Part shown: positions 6,662 to 12,016 of the stretch, in pieces
How positions within the stretch are numbered: position 1 is the first letter of the stretch
Layout: the number at the start of each line of letters is the position of its first letter
Source: an uncultured Collinsella sp.
GTDB lineage: Bacteria; Actinomycetota; Coriobacteriia; Coriobacteriales; Coriobacteriaceae
Assembly: GCA_900547835.1 (NCBI GenBank)
Contig: URIJ01000049.1
Span: 1-12,016 of the forward strand
Direction: 5' to 3'
DNA: 12,016 bases
Notes under the pieces: generated by a model
What the model was told of the DNA's origin: nothing
What the model saw: the letters and a program-made list of their open reading frames with translations, nothing else
The model's database searches: none
Made by a program: the position numbers and the translations under genes

Positions 6662-7081
6662 ATGATTAAAGAGCTTTGCCACGACGAGGCTATCCTGTCC
6701 CAGCGTTGCGAGGTTGCGACCGTCGAGGACGAGTCGGTTGCTCAGGACCTGATCGATACCATCAAGTCGCTCGATGATGCCGGCTGCTTGGCCGCCAACC
6801 AGATTGGCGTTACCAAGAAGGTCTGCGTCTACCTGGACGATGCCGGCGAGCCCCACGTGCTCTACAACCCCCGTCTGGTGTTTGGCCTGGGCGCCAGCAA
6901 GATGGAGGAGAGCTGCCTGACGCACGAGGAGGTCACCAAGTCCACGCGCTATATCAAGTGCAAGGTTGCCTTTGACCAGATCGTCGACGGCAAGATGCGC
7001 GAGCGCAAGCAGGACTTTGTGGGCTTCGAGGCACAAATGATTCAACACATGATTGACCACTGTCTAGGAAAGTTGGTCTAA
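6662..7081 (+). CDS. Peptide-deformylase-like protein lacking the catalytic Glu
   Basis: A 139-residue protein of the polypeptide deformylase family, short form as in clostridial PDFs. Deformylases remove the formyl group from the initiator Met of new proteins, using a metal held by one Cys and two His. The three family motifs are present but altered: motif 1 reads AGCLAANQIG (40-49; usual GxGLAAxQIG), motif 2 reads ESCLT (83-87; usual EGCLS) with metal ligand Cys85 kept, and motif 3 reads QHMIDH (128-133; usual QHExDH). His129 and His133 are kept, but the catalytic Glu is Met130 (codon ATG where GAG/GAA is expected). The start at 6662 is fixed by GGAGG at 6652-6656. The frame is intact, so this is a conserved-looking variant rather than a decayed gene. 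Activity is doubtful; a normal deformylase presumably exists elsewhere. Confidence 0.85.
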   Translation: MIKELCHDEAILSQRCEVATVEDESVAQDLIDTIKSLDDAGCLAANQIGVTKKVCVYLDDAGEPHVLYNPRLVFGLGASKMEESCLTHEEVTKSTRYIKCKVAFDQIVDGKMRERKQDFVGFEAQMIQHMIDHCLGKLV

Positions 7082-7115
7082 GGGGACCAAAGCACCGCAC
7101 TTCGTCTCTTTTGGT

Positions 7116-7149
7116 CCGGGCGTGACATTGTTGTCATGTCCGGGCTTTT
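7116..7149 (+). terminator. Intrinsic terminator after the deformylase-like gene
   Basis: A 12-bp stem with two G-U pairs (CCGGGCGTGACA 7116-7127 with TGTCATGTCCGG 7132-7143, TTGT loop) is followed by GCTTTTG. An earlier hairpin, GGACCAAA (7084-7091) with TTTGGTCC (7110-7117), directly abuts and shares two bases with it. Confidence 0.75.
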
Positions 7150-7202
7150 GTGTTTAGCGCCTTTTTGTTTGGTGACAATAACCTTAGCAGGACCGTAAAG
7201 CT

Positions 7203-7208
7203 AGGAGG
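7203..7208 (+). promoter_or_regulatory. Ribosome binding site deciding the hydrolase start
   Basis: AGGAGG stands 4 bases before ATG 7213. It selects the start that puts Cys at position 2, as the enzyme mechanism requires, and rules out the upstream in-frame ATG at 7150, which lies within the terminator region. Confidence 0.85.
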
Positions 7209-7212
7209 CGCT

Positions 7213-8178
7213 ATGTGTACGAGTATTCGATTTACCGATAATTCTGGCCACATGTATCTGGGCCGCAATCTCGACTGGAGCTTTGACTACGGCCAACAGG
7301 TTCGCGTGATGCCGCGCGGGTTTCACATTCCGTATTCGTTTATCGACGACGCGACAGCGGCACACGCGGTGATCGGTATGTGCATCGATTACAAGAACTA
7401 TCCCATGTTTTTCGACTGTGGTAACGATGCGGGTCTGGCTGTGGCGGGGCTCAACTTTCCCGGCTATGCCGAGTATGCCGAGGGCCCTGTCGACGGCAAG
7501 AACAATATCGCGGCCTATGAGTTTCCCCTGTGGGTGGCAGCGACGTTTTCGACGGTCGACGAGGTCGAGGCTGCGCTGCGCGATACGGTGATTGTCGCCA
7601 AATCTGCAGGAGAGGGGCTGGGCGTGTCGCTGCTCCATTGGATTATCGGCGACAGCCAGCGTAGCATCGTGGTCGAGATGATGGCTGACGGCCTGCATGT
7701 ATACGACGATCCGGTCGACACCCTTGCCAACCAGCCGACCTTCCCGTGGCACATGGAAAACCTGCGCACCTATATCACCGCCACAAGCGATTTTCCGCAG
7801 ACGGCGACATGGCGTGGCGCCGAGCTTAAGCCCTATGGAGCCGGTGCCGGCATGCGCGGCATTCCGGGCGATTGCTATTCGCCGAGCCGTTTTGTAAAGG
7901 CGGCGTACCTCAATGCCAATTACCCACAAAAGGAGAGCGAGACCGAAAACGTCGTTCGCATGTTCCGCTCGCTCGAGGGCGTGGTGATGATCGAGGGAGC
8001 GTCCAGGATGGGCGATGGCAAGTTCGAGAAGACTATCTACACCGGATGCTTTAGCGCGCGCACGGGCAATTATTACTACGCGATGTATGGGGATCCGTCG
8101 ATTCGCTACGTGAGCCTGATGGATGCCGAGGGCGCGAGCTCCGATAGGCTCGTGGTTCCCGAGCCACGCCGTTCGTAG
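7213..8178 (+). CDS. bsh: Bile salt hydrolase / choloylglycine hydrolase (linear amide C-N hydrolase)
   Basis: A 321-residue N-terminal-nucleophile hydrolase of the choloylglycine hydrolase / penicillin V acylase family. It would split the amide bond of glycine- or taurine-conjugated bile acids in the cytoplasm. The start is set by AGGAGG upstream and gives MCTS, so that removal of Met exposes the nucleophile Cys2. The other catalytic residues known from the clostridial and bifidobacterial enzymes are all present: Arg18 and Asp21 (GRNLDW), Asn81 (LNFPGYAEY), Asn173 (ANQPTFPWH) and Arg226 (SPSRF). Length and the NFPGY/ANQPTF segments resemble bile salt hydrolases more than penicillin V acylases, but acylation preference cannot be proved from sequence; some relatives act on other N-acyl amides. 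It appears monocistronic, between two hairpins. Confidence 0.9.
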   Translation: MCTSIRFTDNSGHMYLGRNLDWSFDYGQQVRVMPRGFHIPYSFIDDATAAHAVIGMCIDYKNYPMFFDCGNDAGLAVAGLNFPGYAEYAEGPVDGKNNIAAYEFPLWVAATFSTVDEVEAALRDTVIVAKSAGEGLGVSLLHWIIGDSQRSIVVEMMADGLHVYDDPVDTLANQPTFPWHMENLRTYITATSDFPQTATWRGAELKPYGAGAGMRGIPGDCYSPSRFVKAAYLNANYPQKESETENVVRMFRSLEGVVMIEGASRMGDGKFEKTIYTGCFSARTGNYYYAMYGDPSIRYVSLMDAEGASSDRLVVPEPRRS

Positions 8179-8201
8179 CCGCTAGCTTTACTGCAATGCA
8201 A

Positions 8202-8237
8202 AGCGGCCCTGCGTCTCTCGTGAGGTGCAGGGCCGCT
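8202..8237. terminator. Hairpin between convergent hydrolase and kup genes
   Basis: A perfect 11-bp stem pairs AGCGGCCCTGC (8202-8212) with GCAGGGCCGCT (8227-8237). T-tracts on both sides are short (GTCGTTGATTT on +, TTGCATT on -), so it may be a weak bidirectional terminator. Confidence 0.6.
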
Positions 8238-8257
8238 GTCGTTGATTTGTGACGTCA

Positions 8258-10489
8258 CTAGAAGTTGACGTCGTTGAGTTGTTCGCTCTCGAGGCCGTCG
8301 AGCTGTTGCTGTTCGGGCGTATCGGCGACGCTCTCGAGCAGCTCGGTGGGATCGACGTTCATGTTTCTACCGGCCTCGTTGCCGTTGACCAAGTCGTCCG
8401 AGAAGATGTCGACTTCCATTTCTTCGGCCTCTTCGATCTGAACCTCGAGCGGCACCTGGGTGCGCACGAGCTTAACGGCCGGACGCATGCGGGCAAAGAG
8501 GGGCACGTACTCGATGATGATGGCCGAGTTCTCTAGACCGTACCAGCGTGCCGGGCTTCCGCAGGCGCGGCGGACGGCGTACTTGATGGCCATCACGCGG
8601 TGGTCATTGCGGTTGATGTCCGTTTCGGGGGCAAGCATCTTGCGCAGCATGCAAAAACGGAAGTCGCCCACGTTGCCGCGTGTCTCGTAGATGGAGTAGG
8701 TGTGATGCTGCGGCGGCAGCTCACCCGATGCCATCAAGTCGCCAACGATCTGGCGCAGGTAGGCATTAACGCGCTGGTTGACCTTAAAGCCCAGGTCCAG
8801 GCGCACGCGGAACAAAAAGTCCGTGCCAAAGGTCTCAACGGAGTACTCGTGCGTATAGGGTTCAGCGGTAACGTGCACGTTGATGAACCAGTATGCCTTG
8901 GCGCGCTTGGGATGTTTGTCCAGGATGGAATAGAGCACGTCGCGGTCGAGTGTGAGCGGATCGGGGCTGTTGGTGAGGAATACCAGGTTGTCGGCGAGCA
9001 CGGGATAGGTCTCGTCGTTGCGCAGGCGGTTGAGCTGATCGATGTACTTGGAGACGGGCAGCAGGATCGTTTGCGTGCGTTCGATGGCGGTGCCGCGGCG
9101 CCACACATACATAAGGCCAAACAGCAGCGAGGCCAAGAAGATCATGACGTAGCCGCCGTCAAAGAACATGGTGAGGCACGAGGCGAAGAAGCACAGCTCA
9201 ATGGCACCGAAGAGCAGGGCGAAGACGCAGGCGCCCAGCTTGTGCTTAAGAATGCCGGCGATATAGCTCGTCAGCAGCGTGGTGGTCATAAGCATGGTCA
9301 CGGTAATGGCGAGGCCATAGGCGCTCTCCATGCGCTCGGAGTTCTGGAATAGCAGCACGATGAAGATACAGCCGACCCACATGATGTTATTGACGAGCGG
9401 AATATAGAGCTGGCCCTTGGTGTCGCTGGGGTAGTGGATGCGCAGATGCGGCATAAGGTTGAGGCGCGTTGCCTCGGATACCAGCGAGAACGAGCCGGTG
9501 ATGAGCGCCTGCGAGGCGATGATGGCCGCCACGGCCGAAAGCACGATGGCAAAGGGGCGCAGGGGCTCGGGGAGCATCATATAGAACGGGTTGACGATAT
9601 CCATCGCGAGCATCTGGGGGTTGGAGTTATTGGCGAGCAGCCAAGCGCCCTGACCCAGGTAGTTGAGGATAAGGGCCGCCTTAACAAACGGCCAGGATGC
9701 ATAGATGTTGGCCTTGCCCACATGACCCATGTCCGAGTAGAGGGCCTCGGCGCCGGTCGTCGACAGGAAGACAAAGCCGAGCACCATGATGCCCGAGTGG
9801 TTGATGGGCGAGAACAGGAACATGATGCCGCGGATGGGGTTGAGCGCACGCAAGATGGACAGGTTGCCGAGCATGTTGAACAGGCCGGCGCCTGCCAGGA
9901 ACAGGAACCACAGCGTCATGAGCGGGCCGAACAGCTTGCCGATCGACGAGGTACCGGCGCGCTGCATGGCAAACAGGCCGCAGATAATGATGATGGTGAT
10001 GATGATTACGTTGGTCTGGCCGTCACCCAAAAGCGCGTGGCCCCACTCGATAGTGCGCAAGCCCTCGATGGCCGTGGTAACCGTGACGGCGGGGGTGAGG
10101 ATGCCGTCGGCGAGCAGCGCCGCGCCGCCGATCATGGCGGGAAGGATCAGCCACGGCGCCACTTTGCGCACCAAGCTAAACAGGGCGAAGATGCCGCCCT
10201 CGTTGTGGTTATCGGCCTTCATGGCGATAACCACGTACTTGACCGTGGTCACGAGCGTCATGGTCCAGATGACGAGCGAAAGCGCGCCCAGGATCATGTC
10301 CTCGCTGACGGTACCGATGCCGCCGTTGTTGGCGACGATTGATTTCATGGTGTACATGGGGCTCGTGCCGATGTCGCCATAGACGACGCCGAGCGTTACG
10401 AGCAGCATGCCAGCGGAGAGGGGGATGGCTCCGTGCCCGCCTTGACCACGCTGGTCTTGGGGGCTTGCCTCCAGTTTGTTGTGTGCCAC
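8258..10489 (-). CDS. kup: Kup-type potassium uptake transporter
   Basis: A 743-residue member of the KUP/HAK/KT family, which imports K+ with protons. About 12 membrane segments fill the first 440 residues, followed by a large cytoplasmic domain. Family signatures: GVVYGDIGTSPMY (34-46), a DNHNEGGIFAL loop (93-103; usual GEGG) and GAEALYSDMGHVGK. I choose GTG 10489 as start because AAGGGAG (10495-10501) lies 5 bases before it; ATG 10507, six codons earlier, has no ribosome site. The protein is longer than E. coli Kup (about 620): the C-terminus ends in an acidic tail of about 60 residues rich in Glu, Asp and Asn. No c-di-AMP riboswitch is recognisable upstream, though related Kup proteins of Gram-positives bind c-di-AMP directly. 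Confidence 0.93.
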   Translation of the reverse strand: MAHNKLEASPQDQRGQGGHGAIPLSAGMLLVTLGVVYGDIGTSPMYTMKSIVANNGGIGTVSEDMILGALSLVIWTMTLVTTVKYVVIAMKADNHNEGGIFALFSLVRKVAPWLILPAMIGGAALLADGILTPAVTVTTAIEGLRTIEWGHALLGDGQTNVIIITIIIICGLFAMQRAGTSSIGKLFGPLMTLWFLFLAGAGLFNMLGNLSILRALNPIRGIMFLFSPINHSGIMVLGFVFLSTTGAEALYSDMGHVGKANIYASWPFVKAALILNYLGQGAWLLANNSNPQMLAMDIVNPFYMMLPEPLRPFAIVLSAVAAIIASQALITGSFSLVSEATRLNLMPHLRIHYPSDTKGQLYIPLVNNIMWVGCIFIVLLFQNSERMESAYGLAITVTMLMTTTLLTSYIAGILKHKLGACVFALLFGAIELCFFASCLTMFFDGGYVMIFLASLLFGLMYVWRRGTAIERTQTILLPVSKYIDQLNRLRNDETYPVLADNLVFLTNSPDPLTLDRDVLYSILDKHPKRAKAYWFINVHVTAEPYTHEYSVETFGTDFLFRVRLDLGFKVNQRVNAYLRQIVGDLMASGELPPQHHTYSIYETRGNVGDFRFCMLRKMLAPETDINRNDHRVMAIKYAVRRACGSPARWYGLENSAIIIEYVPLFARMRPAVKLVRTQVPLEVQIEEAEEMEVDIFSDDLVNGNEAGRNMNVDPTELLESVADTPEQQQLDGLESEQLNDVNF

Positions 10490-10494
10490 GTGGA

Positions 10495-10501
10495 CTCCCT
10501 T
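10495..10501 (-). promoter_or_regulatory. Ribosome binding site supporting a GTG start of kup
   Basis: AAGGGAG on - is 5 bases from GTG 10489. It lies inside the reading frame if ATG 10507 were used, which argues for the GTG. Confidence 0.65.
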
Positions 10502-10509
10502 AGACATCC

Positions 10510-10534
10510 GGTTATCTGTTTAGGACAGATAATC
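10510..10534. promoter_or_regulatory. Dyad upstream of kup (possible operator)
   Basis: TTATCTGT (10512-10519) and ACAGATAA (10525-10532) form a perfect 8-bp inverted repeat with a 5-base spacer, extended by a G-T and a G-C pair. It lies 21 bases upstream of the GTG start and just before the ribosome site. It could bind a regulator or form a leader hairpin affecting translation. Confidence 0.5.
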
Positions 10535-10589
10535 TTTATGCCGTCTTTATACATACAAGAGCAGTTTGGCACATCGGGTTATTTTAGAC

Positions 10590-10613
10590 AATAATCCTCA
10601 GCTGGGGATTATT
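10590..10613. repeat. Dyad between the EamA exporter gene and kup
   Basis: AATAATCC (10590-10597) and GGATTATT (10606-10613) form a perfect inverted repeat around TCAGCTGG. On - it lies 36 bases after the exporter stop and is followed by GTCT, not a real T-run, so it is a poor terminator. It shares the ATAATC half-site with the dyad at 10510-10534. Confidence 0.5.
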
Positions 10614-10648
10614 TATCTACGCAGGTAGCATTTCAAAGCAGGGGCTTT

Positions 10649-11560
10649 TTAAGCACGTACTGTCTGGGCGATGCCAGCCTTGGCGTTTGCGCGTTTGCCG
10701 GCGAGTTCGCAAAAAATCGCGCCGCCGATGATAAGCGCGGCGCCCATCAGGCGGACCGGTGTTATGGCTTCGCCTAAAAGGACGGCGGAGAACACGACGG
10801 CTGAAAGCGGCTCGAGGTAGCCGACGACCGCGACGGTCTGGACGGGCAGCTTGGCGACAGCACTAAAGTAGAGCAGGCAGCCGATGCCGGTGTTGACGAC
10901 GCCGAGCATGACGACGGCGCGCCAATCAATACCGGCGGCGACGCCGGCGGACAGGAATGAGGGAGCGCCCTGCGTGATGAGCGTGAGGACCAGCGCGGTC
11001 ACAAAGGCGGCGCTCACCTGGAGCGTGGAGTTTTCGAGGCCTTCGATGTGTGGCGCACCCTTGCTAGCGATGACCATCAGCGCATAGCAAAATGCCGAGG
11101 CGATACCGCAGACGATACCCGCAATGGGCATATTGCCGCCTAGACCTTGTGCTGCAATGAGAAAAGCACCGCAGGCGACGGCGATAAACCCGACGATTTT
11201 GCCGCCGGTCAGTTTTTCGCCAAAGATGAGTGGGGAGAGCGCCATGACAATGATGGGGCCGCAGTAGTACAGCAGCGAGGATACGCCGACGCCGATCGTC
11301 TGGTAGGCACGGAACAGAAAAATCCAGCTGGCACCCAGCGCGGCTCCCGAGAGGAGGAGGGCTGCGGCTTCGCGGGGACGAGATGGCGCCTGCAGTTTAT
11401 GGCGTTGGGTGATGGCGAGGATGGTGACAAGCGAGAGTGCGCCCAAAAACGTGCGTAGTAGCACGATATCGGAGCTCGGCAGCGCGATGGCGGCGGCGAT
11501 GATGCCGTTGGAGCCAAACAATAGCAAGGCTGCTAAGTACGTAAACAGTCCGTTGTTCAT
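10649..11560 (-). CDS. EamA-family (DMT superfamily) membrane transporter
   Basis: A 303-residue inner-membrane protein with ten predicted hydrophobic segments arranged as two EamA halves. The first half ends near YCGPIIVMALSPLIFGEKLT (about 98-117) and the second contains YLEPLSAVVFSAVLLGEAIT (about 247-266), the typical paired P-x-x-x-x-x-x-x-GE signature. Such proteins usually export amino acids or other small metabolites; the substrate cannot be told here. ATG 11560 has AAGGGA 9 bases upstream. It is divergent from a LysR-type regulator gene, a common pairing for regulated exporters. A short charged tail (GKRANAKAG) follows the last helix, giving a cytoplasmic C-terminus. Confidence 0.9.
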   Translation of the reverse strand: MNNGLFTYLAALLLFGSNGIIAAAIALPSSDIVLLRTFLGALSLVTILAITQRHKLQAPSRPREAAALLLSGAALGASWIFLFRAYQTIGVGVSSLLYYCGPIIVMALSPLIFGEKLTGGKIVGFIAVACGAFLIAAQGLGGNMPIAGIVCGIASAFCYALMVIASKGAPHIEGLENSTLQVSAAFVTALVLTLITQGAPSFLSAGVAAGIDWRAVVMLGVVNTGIGCLLYFSAVAKLPVQTVAVVGYLEPLSAVVFSAVLLGEAITPVRLMGAALIIGGAIFCELAGKRANAKAGIAQTVRA

Positions 11561-11589
11561 GCGCTGACATCCCTTCTATATCCGAGCAT

Positions 11590-11606
11590 GTTCACTATGG
11601 GTGAAC
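11590..11606. promoter_or_regulatory. Candidate LysR-type operator in divergent intergenic region
   Basis: GTTCAC-N5-GTGAAC is a perfect dyad containing a T-N11-A core, the usual LysR-family box. It lies between the exporter and regulator starts, near the -35 area of the regulator promoter and overlapping a possible CATAGT -10 of the exporter. Confidence 0.62.
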
Positions 11607-11627
11607 TGGCTTTAGAAGAAAAGCGAA

Positions 11628-11633
11628 TATAAT
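11628..11633 (+). promoter_or_regulatory. -10 box of the LysR-type regulator
   Basis: A consensus TATAAT lies 45 bases before GTG 11679. The -35 is weak (CTGGCT at a 16-base spacing, touching the edge of the dyad at 11590-11606), consistent with a promoter controlled by the regulator itself. Confidence 0.6.
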
Positions 11634-11678
11634 GCATGGATAACATGACAAAGACTCATACAAAGGTGGAGGGGTGTC

Positions 11679-12016
11679 GTGGAAACGAATATTCAAAAGA
11701 TGCAGGTGCTGCTCGAGACCGTGCACGCCGGCAGTTTTACGCGCGCCGCCGAGCGGCTGAGCTATTCGCAGTCGGGCGTGAGCCGTATGGTGGCCGATCT
11801 TGAGGCCGATTGGGGCTTTAAGGTGCTCGACCGCAGTCGCGAGGGCGTGGCTCTTTCTGCTGACGGGCGACAGGTCATGCCGGCTGTCGAGGCGCTCTGC
11901 GAGGAATTCGTTCGCTTGCAGCGACGCGTGGATGAGATGCGTGGGCTCATGCGCGGCAAAATCTGCATCGGTACGTTTTCGAGCGTGGCGACCCACGTGC
12001 TGCCGCCGGTGATTGC
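11679..12016 (+). CDS. LysR-family transcriptional regulator, N-terminal part
   Basis: The frame is open from GTG 11679 to the window end (112 codons), so the gene is cut off. The GTG is chosen because GGAGG (11668-11672) lies 6 bases upstream and the protein then starts like other LysR regulators (METNIQKMQVLLETVHAGSF). A winged helix-turn-helix occupies residues 3-62, with the recognition region RAAERLSYSQSGVSRMVADLE (about 22-42) and the wing around DRSREGVALSADG. A linker helix follows (about 65-92) and the effector-binding domain begins at GKICIGTFSSVATHVLPPV. The divergent exporter is its likely target, and the dyad at 11590-11606 its likely site. Effector unknown. Confidence 0.92.
   Translation, partial: METNIQKMQVLLETVHAGSFTRAAERLSYSQSGVSRMVADLEADWGFKVLDRSREGVALSADGRQVMPAVEALCEEFVRLQRRVDEMRGLMRGKICIGTFSSVATHVLPPVI

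Noticed and set aside
9434..10342. Open frame on + (302 aa) across kup
   Set aside because: Antisense shadow of the Kup membrane domain, low-complexity charged composition, no ribosome site that stands out.
10490..10648. Possible c-di-AMP (ydaO-type) riboswitch upstream of kup
   Set aside because: I cannot find the conserved core; the region is short and AT-rich with simple dyads only.

Overview
The window is a GC-rich, gene-dense stretch of bacterial chromosome. A bile-salt-hydrolase-type enzyme, LAxTG-type sortase signals on surface proteins and the codon use suggest a gut Gram-positive actinobacterium. My best guess is the Coriobacteriia, something like Collinsella. This is inference from gene content; no rRNA or other taxonomic marker is present. 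I see no tRNA, rRNA, CRISPR array, insertion sequence, integrase or phage gene.

Layout: 1-186 is the tail of an NCS2 (uracil-type) permease on +. It ends in a hairpin shared with a convergent small alpha/beta-hydrolase esterase (248-913, -). Positions 1121-5200 hold the most distinctive part: two tandem paralogous genes, both -, for large secreted beta-helix surface proteins (594 and 589 aa) with LAATG cell-wall sorting signals. Upstream of them, same strand, is a guanine/hypoxanthine-type NCS2/AzgA permease (5155-6468). The stretch between the two surface genes carries a 46-bp relic of the last codons of that permease, then the same terminator and the same leader that lie between the real permease and copy 2. 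The whole block (permease tail, terminator, leader, surface-protein gene) has therefore been tandemly duplicated.

Divergent from the permease is a peptide-deformylase-like gene (6662-7081, +) whose HExxH motif reads HMIDH: the catalytic Glu is a Met. It is followed by a bile salt hydrolase / linear amide C-N hydrolase (7213-8178, +) with its catalytic residues intact. A weak bidirectional hairpin separates this from a convergent Kup potassium transporter (8258-10489, -), which probably starts at a GTG. An AT-rich intergenic region with two strong dyads lies between kup and an EamA/DMT-family exporter (10649-11560, -). A divergent, incomplete LysR-type regulator (11679 to the window end, +) probably controls the exporter through a LysR-type palindrome at 11590-11606.

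Most of the window is ordinary housekeeping and transport. The points that deserve a second look are the duplicated surface-protein block with its permease relic, the strongly conserved leader element in front of both copies, the deformylase-like protein without its catalytic Glu, and the dyads upstream of kup. I found no clear new multi-gene system.
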